Shown piece after piece: positions 1-5,206 of a stretch of 5,221 nt of DNA (position 1 is its first letter; each line of letters starts with the position of its first letter). A program made the translations under genes and the position numbers. Location of the stretch: contig CALFMR010000322.1 in the NCBI GenBank assembly GCA_937880585.1, forward strand, positions 1 to 5,221, in the 5' to 3' direction. Origin of the DNA: an uncultured Acidobacteriota bacterium (GTDB lineage Bacteria > Acidobacteriota > Vicinamibacteria > Vicinamibacterales > SCN-69-37). Below the pieces are notes generated by a model. That model ran no database searches. It was not told the DNA's origin and was given only the letters and a program-made list of their open reading frames with translations.

Positions 1-267
1 CTGTCGTCGTTCCCGATGCCCGGGGTGCTCGTCGCGCTCGACTTACCGATTCGCGACAACACGCAGCAGGTCGTCGATGCACTGAACGAGTTCGTGGCGT
101 CGGCCGGCGGCCGCATCTATCTCGCCAAGGACGCGTTCACGCGCGCCGAACATTTCCGCCGCATGGAACCCCGCCTCGACGCGTGGCTCGCCATCCGCCG
201 CCGCTGGGACCCCGCTGGCTCGCTGCGCAGCGCGCAGTCCGTGCGCCTTTTCGGAGACCGTCCGTGA
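1..267 (+). CDS. dprE1: DprE1-like FAD-dependent oxidase, C-terminal part (partial, enters from the left edge)
   Basis: This is the last 88 codons of a gene whose start lies outside the window, open in frame from base 1 to TGA at 265-267. The fragment resembles the C-terminal end of mycobacterial DprE1, the decaprenylphosphoryl-ribose 2'-oxidase of the vanillyl-alcohol-oxidase/ALO fold. It opens with an SFPMPG strand and has IYLAKD at fragment residues 39-44. Its Tyr40 and Lys43 have the spacing of DprE1 Tyr415 and Lys418, the active-site pair near the flavin. The RRRWDP segment is the usual end of this family. In the known pathway the enzyme oxidises the 2'-OH of a polyprenyl-phosphoryl ribose to a keto intermediate, which DprE2 then reduces. 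The following gene is DprE2-like and overlaps by 4 bases, which strongly supports the call. The FAD-binding domain is not visible, so another ALO-family oxidase remains possible, and the substrate here is unknown. Confidence 0.8.
   Translation: MSSFPMPGVLVALDLPIRDNTQQVVDALNEFVASAGGRIYLAKDAFTRAEHFRRMEPRLDAWLAIRRRWDPAGSLRSAQSVRLFGDRP
253..256 (+). promoter_or_regulatory. Shine-Dalgarno site (GGAG) for the DprE2-like gene
   Basis: GGAG lies 7 bases upstream of the GTG at 264, inside the end of the DprE1-like gene. It fixes the start of the reductase at the GTG that overlaps the upstream stop, rather than at an ATG 81 bases further upstream. Confidence 0.6.
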
Positions 268-1001
268 CCGTCGTCATTCTTGGAGCCACCAAGGGCATCG
301 GCCGCGCCGTCGCCCGCGCCATGGCCGCGCGCGGCGATCGCCTGTTTCTCCTCGGACGCGGGGCAGACGACGTGCAGCGGAGCGCGAGCGATCTGGACAT
401 TCGCGCGGGGAGGTCCGTCGTCGCGGGCACGGCCGAGTGTGACCTGGCGCGACCCGAGACGTTCGTGCCCGCACTCGACGCCGCGGCTGCCGCACTCGGC
501 CGCGTCGACACGGTCGTCGTCACCGCCGCGGACTTCGCGACGCAGCCCGCGCTCGAGGCGGACCTCGATCGCACGCAGCAGCTCCTCACCACGAACTTCG
601 GCAACACCGTCACCTTCTGCGAACACGCGCGGCAACGGCTTCTCGCTCAGGGCGGCACGCTGTGCGTCGTCAGCTCGGTCGCCGGAGACCGCGGCCGCAA
701 GCCCGTCATCCTGTACGGCGCGGCCAAAGCCGGCCTCTCGCACTATCTCGAAGGCCTCGACCATAAGTTCCGCTCCGCCGGCCTGCGCGTCGTCTGCGTG
801 CGCCCCGGCTTCGTCAAGACCGGCATGACGGCCGGACTCAAACCTCCACCTTTCGCCGGCGAACCCGAAGCCGTCGCCCGCGACATCCTCCGCGCCATCG
901 ACCGCGGCCAGCCCGTCGTCTACACCCCGCGCATCTGGCGTTTGATCATGTTCGTCATCCGCTCGCTACCACGGAGCGTGATGAGGAGGATTGAGTTTTA
1001 G
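264..1001 (+). CDS. dprE2: DprE2-like short-chain dehydrogenase/reductase (lipid-linked keto-pentose 2-reductase)
   Basis: A complete 245-residue classical-size SDR. The GTG start overlaps the upstream TGA (GTGA), so the two genes are probably translationally coupled. The Rossmann glycine motif GATKGIG is at residues 7-13, and CDLA with Asp60 is the usual adenine-contact position. Catalytic residues fit Asn111, Ser138, Tyr151 and Lys155 (YGAAK). Arg32 after the second strand hints at NADP(H), weakly. What points to DprE2 rather than a generic SDR is the second half: SSVAGDRGRK before the catalytic Tyr, VRPGFVKTGM at 179-188, and a C-terminus ending in a hydrophobic stretch with SLPRSVMRRIEF. 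All of these line up with mycobacterial DprE2 as I remember it. DprE2 reduces the 2'-keto lipid intermediate to polyprenyl-phosphoryl arabinose, probably at the inner membrane face. The role in this organism is inferred from this likeness and from the DprE1-like neighbour. Confidence 0.85.
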   Translation: MTVVILGATKGIGRAVARAMAARGDRLFLLGRGADDVQRSASDLDIRAGRSVVAGTAECDLARPETFVPALDAAAAALGRVDTVVVTAADFATQPALEADLDRTQQLLTTNFGNTVTFCEHARQRLLAQGGTLCVVSSVAGDRGRKPVILYGAAKAGLSHYLEGLDHKFRSAGLRVVCVRPGFVKTGMTAGLKPPPFAGEPEAVARDILRAIDRGQPVVYTPRIWRLIMFVIRSLPRSVMRRIEF

Positions 1002-1002
1002 A

Positions 1003-1050
1003 CAGGGAACAAAGGGGGAAGGGATTAGGGGACAGGGACAGGACAAACGG
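1003..1050 (+). repeat. G-rich 7-base-periodic tract with G-quadruplex motif, directly after the DprE2-like stop
   Basis: Beginning one base after the TAG stop, runs of three or more G start at 1014, 1021, 1028 and 1035, exactly 7 bases apart, with a further GGG at 1005-1007. The four runs from 1014 to 1037 are separated by 2, 4 and 3 bases and so meet the usual intramolecular G-quadruplex rule on the coding (mRNA) strand. The tract ends in CAGGACAAACGGC (1039-1051), which recurs with a 2-base insertion in the tract after the GH31 gene. Confidence 0.7.
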
Positions 1051-1060
1051 CGGGGTCTCG

Positions 1061-1085
1061 CGCGAAGACGCGAAGATCGCGAAGG
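1061..1085. repeat. Triple short direct repeat CGCGAAG(A/G)
   Basis: CGCGAAGA occurs at 1061-1068 and 1069-1076, and CGCGAAGG at 1078-1085, giving two adjacent copies and a third shifted by one base. The reverse strand reads as CTTCGCG units. It follows the G-rich tract directly and may belong to the same interspersed element. Confidence 0.65.
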
Positions 1086-1306
1086 GTGCCGTCTCACCTC
1101 CGTGGAGCCCTCGGCCTTCAGGCCCAGGGATAGTGATGCCGTTGAGCGAGGATCCGAGGCGTCTGGCCGTTTCTGACGACGGGGAACTGGCAATCGCACG
1201 GCGCACTGAGGCGTGAAAGGGAACGGTGCCTAATCGATGACGCCGCATAGCAGGACGAGCACTGTTGTCCGCAGTCTGCGGCTGCGACGCTCGGGAGCGA
1301 AGCGAC

Positions 1307-1576
1307 GTGAAGCCAACCGGTGAGGCTGAGGCTGCCGCCGCAGCTCGGATCGCATTCGCGCTTGAAGCCGTGGCCGCTGGCGATCTCTCAGCATCGAGCG
1401 CCGTGTCGCAATGGCCGGAGATCCAGGATGGTCTCCTCGAGGCCGCCTGGCACGACCTGTCACATTTCGAAAATGACGCGGATATTCGTCGGGGCGACGC
1501 GGCGTGTGACCGCTATCAACGAGACTGCCTGCGCGAGTTCGCATGGCGGATACGGGATCGTTTCGGTGTCGGCTGA
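1307..1576 (+). CDS. Small hypothetical protein, 89 residues
   Basis: I do not recognise a named family. The GTG at 1307 is preferred because GGGAG (1293-1297) sits 9 bases upstream; the same frame also opens at a TTG at 1265, which would add 14 residues. The product is soluble-looking, with no signal peptide or membrane segment. An Ala-rich helical N-terminal half (residues 8-24) is followed by an acidic, aromatic segment: WPEIQDG (36-42), AWHDLSHFENDADIRRGD (47-64), then DRYQRDCLREFAWRIRDRF (68-86). The HDLxHFxxDADIR-like core and helix-like spacing look like a real protein rather than a chance frame, and I have a loose memory of similar small proteins in Acidobacteriota-type genomes. It stands alone, on the same strand as the DprE pair but 305 bases away, and points towards the convergent TIM-barrel gene. 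Function is unknown. Confidence 0.6.
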   Translation: MKPTGEAEAAAAARIAFALEAVAAGDLSASSAVSQWPEIQDGLLEAAWHDLSHFENDADIRRGDAACDRYQRDCLREFAWRIRDRFGVG

Positions 1577-1688
1577 GTGCCTTCAGCGTTCGTATCGCGC
1601 CGGGTGGCAGGCGTTCGAACCGGCGGGCAATGACACCGCGCCGCAAGATGGAGAGCAGCCGTCTTGAGCTGAGCGAGACCAAACGACA

Positions 1689-1719
1689 ACGGCCCGCCCC
1701 TGCGTAAGGAGCGGGCCGT
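1689..1719. terminator. Two-way intrinsic terminator-like hairpin between convergent genes
   Basis: ACGGCCCGC (1689-1697) is perfectly complementary to GCGGGCCGT (1711-1719), a 9-bp GC-rich stem. After one mismatch a further 3 bp (1699-1701 with 1707-1709) can form, closing a 5-base loop. Only moderately T-rich sequence follows on either strand: TTGTT on the plus side, and TGTCGTTTGG on the minus side. It lies between the small plus-strand gene (ends 1576) and the minus-strand TIM-barrel gene (ends 1807), where a shared terminator is expected. Confidence 0.7.
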
Positions 1720-1730
1720 CTGCGTTGTTG

Positions 1731-1758
1731 CCTATAACCTGCAACCTGTTCCCTGGCC
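1731..1758 (-). repeat. Degenerate 7-base tandem tract downstream of the TIM-barrel gene
   Basis: On the plus strand CCT recurs at 1731, 1738, 1745 and 1752, exactly 7 bases apart, with variable bases between. On the coding strand of the TIM-barrel gene the units are (C/T)AGG plus three bases or close variants. The tract begins about 48 bases beyond that gene's stop and lies before the terminator hairpin. Confidence 0.6.
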
Positions 1759-1806
1759 CCGCCGCGCCGGTGACTAAGGTTAGGCGGCGGAGCCCTCAGC
1801 CCTTTC

Positions 1807-2943
1807 TTACGCCAACGCGCGCCGGCAGTACGCGACGCACTTCTGCACTTCCTTGACCGCGTCAGACCCTTCCGGGATCGCGTATTCCAGTTCGATCGTC
1901 GCCGGCATCGTCCAGTGGTTCTTCTGGACCGTCTGCAGGATCTGGGTGATCGGCGTCTCGCCCGTGCCCCAGGCCAGATTCAGCGCGCAGTGCGCCGGCG
2001 TCGTGCGGTCCTTCAGGTGGAAGCTCGCGATCTTCGCATGGAATTTGTTCAGGAACGCGAGCGCGTCGCCGCCGCCGGCGACGAAGTGGCCGAGGTCGAC
2101 GTTGGCGCGATTGCCTTCGGACAACGCGAATGCCTTGTCGAAGATCGTCATGCTGCCCTGGGTGTGCGTGTGGTACGCGACGTACACCTTGTGCCTGAGC
2201 GCGAAGTCGCCGAGCCGCTTGAGCTGTGCCTCGTCTTCGGTGAGCTCGAGCGTCGTGTGCGTGCAGCCGAGCGCCGACGCGATGTTGAAGATCACGTCGA
2301 CCTCGTCGTCCGACATGCTCGTGTTGAGCATCTTGACGGCGTAGATCGAGACGCCCGCGTCGTTGTACATCGCACGCAGCGCCTTGACCTTGTCCATCGA
2401 GACCGCGAGCAGTCGCTTGCGCCGATCGGCCGCGGCCGCCTCGGCCGCCGCGCGCTGTTCCGGCGTCTGTGTCCCGCGTCCACCTCGTCCAGCTCCACGT
2501 CCACCGCCGCCGCGCGCGGCCGCCGCGAGTCCGGCCGCGGCGAGGTTGTCGGCATTGGGCTGCGCCGGTGCGCACGCCACCCCATTCCACGAGGCGGTCA
2601 GCGTCGCCGGATCCGGCGCGCCACGCCCGCCGCGACCGGGGGCGCCTCCGCCCGCGCGTCCGCCGCCGCGAGGTTCCGACAGCCCGAGGTACCGCTCCAC
2701 GGGCGCGCCCATCAGTTCGATGGCGTTGATGCCCGAGTCGACCACGTACTTCAGCGTCGCCTCGGCGCTCTGGTCGGGCATGCTGCGAAAGCTGTAAGTG
2801 ATCGTGCCAACCTGGACGCCGTTGATCAGTGAGTTCGGTCGCGCCTGAGCGAGGGCCGCGCCGATGACCGTCCGGTCGAGCAACGCAATCGCGGGGGCCG
2901 TGGCGAGCGCCAGCTTGCCGAATTCACGTCGTGTGTAGCGCAT
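1807..2943 (-). CDS. Tat-exported sugar isomerase/epimerase-like TIM-barrel protein (xylose isomerase-like, AP endonuclease 2 superfamily)
   Basis: The 378-residue product starts at the ATG at 2943, chosen because GGAAGGA lies 7 bases upstream and the twin-arginine motif TRREFGK falls at residues 4-10. A hydrophobic segment follows and an AQA site is near 32-34, so export by Tat to the periplasm is likely. The mature protein opens with a strand (VQVGTITYSF, 43-52) typical of PF01261 barrels. Candidate metal or catalytic residues sit at strand ends in family order: Glu233 (LELTED), His258 (YHTH), Asp283 and His286 (VDLGHF), His309 (FHLKDR) and Glu351 (IELEY). Residues 92-157 form a Gly/Arg-rich insert that breaks the barrel early. 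It follows a secreted GH31 glycosidase on the same strand, 119 bases away, so a role in sugar catabolism outside the cytoplasm is plausible. Database names such as sugar phosphate isomerase may mislead for an exported protein; the substrate is unknown. Confidence 0.85.
   Translation of the reverse strand: MRYTRREFGKLALATAPAIALLDRTVIGAALAQARPNSLINGVQVGTITYSFRSMPDQSAEATLKYVVDSGINAIELMGAPVERYLGLSEPRGGGRAGGGAPGRGGRGAPDPATLTASWNGVACAPAQPNADNLAAAGLAAAARGGGGRGAGRGGRGTQTPEQRAAAEAAAADRRKRLLAVSMDKVKALRAMYNDAGVSIYAVKMLNTSMSDDEVDVIFNIASALGCTHTTLELTEDEAQLKRLGDFALRHKVYVAYHTHTQGSMTIFDKAFALSEGNRANVDLGHFVAGGGDALAFLNKFHAKIASFHLKDRTTPAHCALNLAWGTGETPITQILQTVQKNHWTMPATIELEYAIPEGSDAVKEVQKCVAYCRRALA
2473..2670 (-). 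repeat. Region coding for the Gly/Arg-rich (RGG-type) low-complexity insert
   Basis: Codons 92-157 of the TIM-barrel gene encode two RGG-type blocks: residues about 92-108, containing GRGGRG, and residues 144-157, containing RGGGGRGAGRGGRG. Between them lies a less biased stretch with a Trp (119) and a Cys (124). An Ala/Glu/Arg-rich helical segment (about 160-178) follows before the barrel resumes near residue 180. The DNA is correspondingly simple and extremely GC-rich. Confidence 0.75.
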
Positions 2944-2950
2944 GGGAACA

Positions 2951-2957
2951 TCCTTCC
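2951..2957 (-). promoter_or_regulatory. Shine-Dalgarno site (GGAAGGA) for the TIM-barrel gene
   Basis: On the minus strand GGAAGGA ends 7 bases before the ATG at 2943. It decides between this start and an in-frame ATG 39 bases upstream, which would put 13 extra residues ahead of the Tat signal. Confidence 0.75.
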
Positions 2958-2966
2958 AATGACGCG

Positions 2967-2997
2967 TCCCGCGGCAGCCCAACCCGACCGCGCGGGA
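2967..2997 (-). other. Inverted repeat in the leader of the TIM-barrel gene
   Basis: TCCCGCG (2967-2973) is perfectly complementary to CGCGGGA (2991-2997), with a 17-base loop. It lies just upstream of the ribosome binding site of the TIM-barrel gene and between the two minus-strand genes. No T-run follows it, so it does not look like an intrinsic terminator; an RNA processing or leader hairpin, or chance in GC-rich DNA, are alternatives. Confidence 0.4.
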
Positions 2998-3013
2998 TTG
3001 TCATCGTGTTGGT

Positions 3014-3057
3014 CTCTGCCGTTTGTGTCCTGCCCCCTGCCGCCTGCTCCCTGCCAC
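3014..3057 (-). repeat. 7-base-periodic tract directly downstream of the GH31 gene
   Basis: On the plus strand CTGC occurs at 3016, 3030, 3037, 3044 and 3051, with every spacing 7 or 14 bases; the missing position 3023 holds a degenerate unit. On the coding strand of the GH31 gene this reads as GCAGGNN units starting about 5 bases after its stop. CAGGACACAAACGGC on that strand (3032 back to 3018) matches the end of the tract behind the DprE2-like gene apart from a 2-base insertion. Confidence 0.7.
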
Positions 3058-3062
3058 GTCCG

Positions 3063-5195
3063 CTACTGCGTGTTCCCGTGCGCGGCGAACCAATCCTTGA
3101 TCGGCCCTTCGAGCGTTTTCAGGTCTGGCCGATCCGCCGCGATGCGCTGCGACTCCTGCCACTCCTGATTCAAGTCGCCGAGCGACACGTTCGATCCCTC
3201 ACGCACGAAGATCGGCAGCTCGTGCACGTCGGCCGGCACGTTGACCGTGCGGCCACCGTCATAGACGACATCGGGCTGCCAGGCGCTTCTCCAGCGCGAC
3301 CCGGCGGGCAGATACACGGCCTGCGTGCGCTGGCCCTTTTCCCAGACCGGCGAGACGAGGATGTCGGGCCCGTAAAGATACGTCCACCAATTCGTCCACG
3401 CGGCGGGCGCGGCCGGATCGACGAGGAACAGCGGCCGTACGATCGGCATGCCCGTGCGGTGCGCCTCTTCCGCCTGGCGATAGCTGTAGTCGGCGAGTCG
3501 ATCGTGCAGACGCGCGTAGAGACGCCAGGTCGCAATCAACGTCGCGTCGTACGCCGGTGGCCGCGGCGCGTTCCAGAAGCCGACGTTGCGCGTCGGGCCG
3601 ACTTCCATGATCGGCGTGAACGCGGAGAAGGCGAGCCAGCGCGAGCAGACTTCCTGCTCCATGAGCTGCTGGTTGTACCCGCAGGTGTCCGATCCCCAGT
3701 TCGGGTAACCCATCACCGCCGCCCGCTGCACGGCGATAATCGACGCGCGCAGCCCTTCCTGCGTCCCGCCGATGTCGCCGCCCCAGAACACGGCGTCACG
3801 CGCCGACCCTTCGTATCCTGCGCGCGGCATGGCCACGAAATCCTCGCCGCGGTACTGACGCGCGACCTCGGCCGTCGCCTGCACGTACATCGCCGGATAC
3901 ACGTTCCGAATCTCGTGCATCGTCCGTCCATCGTGGACGCGGCCGGTCAGCGTGTCGGGAATGTTCTCTTCGGACCGATCGAGTTTGAATCCGGCGACGC
4001 CGAGCTTCAGGAGCTTGGCCACGCCCGCCTGCCAGAAGGCACGCGCCTCGGGATTCGTGAAGTCGATGAGGGGGTAGTTGCTGCCGTCGCGCGTCGGCCG
4101 TTCGTCGGGCAGCCCGTAGCCCTTGGCCAGCGCTTCTTCCGCCATGCGGCCGTTGACGAACGGCGCGATCCACAGGAACGTCTTCGTGTGCAGGCTCTCG
4201 AGCCATTGCACCATGGCGGCGAAGTGCGGCAGGCGCGTCTCGTCGATCTCGAAGTCGTCGTAGCCGATGCGCCCCGGTCCCCACGGCCGATCGATCCAGT
4301 AGACCGCGTTCGGGATGCCGAAGGCGTGCATCATCATCACGTCTTCCATGACTTCCGAGTTGAACGGCGCCGTGACCGGCGTGCCGTCGTAGTACGTCGG
4401 ACGCTCGGTGTGCTCGTCGCGCCAGCGCCAAGGCGAATACATCCAGCGCGGCGGCAGGAACGCCGGACCCGCGTCCATCGCGTGCGCGCGGACGATGGAT
4501 GCCGGGTCGTCGGCGGTGTAGATCGTCGCGTCGACCTCGGGCCCTTCGAAGGACACCTGCACGCGCGCGGGATCCGCGGCGGCGAAGTCGATCGCGCCGG
4601 GCCACGTGCCGTGCACGTCGATTCCGTAGCCGCGCGACGACAGATAGAACGGCGCGTAGACGGCGAGCGTCGGCTTGACGAAGACGTCCACCTTCTGTCC
4701 CCGCAGATTGAGCGCTGTCGTGATGCCCGGCGCCCACGACGCCTGCTGCGGACCGTCGACGACGCGCTCCATGAGGCCGGTGTAGGACTCGTCGGCCGTT
4801 GCGTCGAACGAGAAGCCCCACTGCGCGATGCCGTCCGCCGGCGTGGCGGCGAGCTTCACCGCGAAGCGGCCGTCATTGCCCGGCGTCACCGACAGCGTCA
4901 CGTTGCGGCCGTCGGCCGTGCGGACCTGCCCCGACCAGCCGCGTGCGTCGCTGACGTCGGCCGACGCGGTCAGCGAGGCGGGCAGCCTCACGCGCCCGGC
5001 GGCCGTGTCGTAGAACAGACGATCGATCGTGAGCGCGTGCGCGGCCGCGGGCGTCCGCGCGGCGATGTGAGACGAATGAATGACGACCCGCGCGCCATCG
5101 GTCCCAGTCGCCGGTTGCGTGGTCTGCGCGGCCACGGCGGCCACGACCGTCGTACCCAGCCCCAGGACGAGCGCAATTCCTGTCGTTCGTCGCAT
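3063..5195 (-). CDS. Secreted glycoside hydrolase family 31 alpha-glycosidase (alpha-xylosidase/alpha-glucosidase type)
   Basis: A 710-residue retaining alpha-glycosidase. The ATG at 5195 has GAGGAG 5 bases upstream. A Sec signal peptide covers residues 1-23 (hydrophobic 7-22, cleavage near VAA/Q). Layout fits GH31: an N-terminal beta-sandwich (about 35-245), the catalytic barrel (about 246-575), then beta domains with GPDILVSPVW (609-618), VYLPAGSRW (627-635) and LPIFVREGS (660-668). Asp406 in GFKLDRSEE is the likely nucleophile, aligning with the KTDFGE motif of alpha-xylosidase YicI. Asp474 in FWGGD is the likely acid/base, with Arg458 upstream. Asp302 (YWID) and Asp503 (NWGSD) are further probable sugar-binding acids. 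A 40-residue polar tail (671-710) follows. It probably removes alpha-linked xylose, glucose or a related sugar from oligosaccharides in the periplasm or outside; exact specificity cannot be read. It is the first gene of a possible pair with the TIM-barrel protein. Confidence 0.93.
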   Translation of the reverse strand: MRRTTGIALVLGLGTTVVAAVAAQTTQPATGTDGARVVIHSSHIAARTPAAAHALTIDRLFYDTAAGRVRLPASLTASADVSDARGWSGQVRTADGRNVTLSVTPGNDGRFAVKLAATPADGIAQWGFSFDATADESYTGLMERVVDGPQQASWAPGITTALNLRGQKVDVFVKPTLAVYAPFYLSSRGYGIDVHGTWPGAIDFAAADPARVQVSFEGPEVDATIYTADDPASIVRAHAMDAGPAFLPPRWMYSPWRWRDEHTERPTYYDGTPVTAPFNSEVMEDVMMMHAFGIPNAVYWIDRPWGPGRIGYDDFEIDETRLPHFAAMVQWLESLHTKTFLWIAPFVNGRMAEEALAKGYGLPDERPTRDGSNYPLIDFTNPEARAFWQAGVAKLLKLGVAGFKLDRSEENIPDTLTGRVHDGRTMHEIRNVYPAMYVQATAEVARQYRGEDFVAMPRAGYEGSARDAVFWGGDIGGTQEGLRASIIAVQRAAVMGYPNWGSDTCGYNQQLMEQEVCSRWLAFSAFTPIMEVGPTRNVGFWNAPRPPAYDATLIATWRLYARLHDRLADYSYRQAEEAHRTGMPIVRPLFLVDPAAPAAWTNWWTYLYGPDILVSPVWEKGQRTQAVYLPAGSRWRSAWQPDVVYDGGRTVNVPADVHELPIFVREGSNVSLGDLNQEWQESQRIAADRPDLKTLEGPIKDWFAAHGNTQ

Positions 5196-5200
5196 GCGAT

Positions 5201-5206
5201 CTCCTC
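5201..5206 (-). promoter_or_regulatory. Shine-Dalgarno site (GAGGAG) for the GH31 gene
   Basis: On the minus strand GAGGAG ends 5 bases before the ATG at 5195 and supports that start. Only 15 bases of sequence remain beyond it, so the promoter lies outside the window. Confidence 0.75.

Larger units (their letters stand above)
1002..1306. other. Non-coding stretch between the reductase gene and the small hypothetical gene
   Basis: About 305 bases with no convincing gene; the short open frames here are Arg/Ser/Pro-rich and lack family features. It contains a G-rich 7-base-periodic tract (1003-1050), a triple CGCGAAGA repeat (1061-1085), a small GGCC-TTCA-GGCC hairpin (1113-1124) and a tight inverted repeat CCGCAG-T-CTGCGG (1269-1281) just ahead of the small gene. 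I see no clear terminator for the reductase gene and no confident promoter. Confidence 0.6.

Noticed and set aside
183..263. Upstream ATG extension of the DprE2-like gene
   Set aside because: The added 27 residues are Pro/Arg-rich and lie before the first Rossmann strand. The GTG at 264 has a ribosome binding site and the typical 4-base overlap.
1003..1050. CRISPR-like or telomere-like repeat (contains one TTAGGG)
   Set aside because: The units are 7 bases and degenerate with no spacers, and TTAGGG occurs only once in the tract.
991..1176. Plus-strand 61-codon frame starting at the end of the DprE2-like gene
   Set aside because: It merely reads through the periodic tract and the CGCGAAGA repeats, giving a low-complexity Gly/Arg product; it is likely spurious.
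1613..1619. GTTCGAA resembling a tRNA T-loop
   Set aside because: The flanking bases do not pair as a T-stem, and no acceptor, D or anticodon arms can be found.
1230..1682. Minus-strand open frame of 150 codons opposite the small hypothetical gene
   Set aside because: The product is Arg/Pro-rich and motif-free, it overlaps the more protein-like plus-strand frame, and it runs into repeat-bearing intergenic sequence.
1915..2832. Plus-strand open frame of 305 codons over the TIM-barrel gene
   Set aside because: It is antisense to a gene with a Tat signal and recognisable barrel motifs; the product is Arg/Val/Asp-rich with no family features, as expected of a shadow frame in GC-rich DNA.
2944..2982. 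Longer start for the TIM-barrel gene
   Set aside because: It would place 13 residues before the Tat motif and bypass the clear GGAAGGA site ahead of the ATG at 2943.
3796..4821. Minus-strand open frame of 341 codons inside the GH31 gene
   Set aside because: It is an alternative frame of the GH31 gene with an extremely Arg/Ala-rich product and no motifs.
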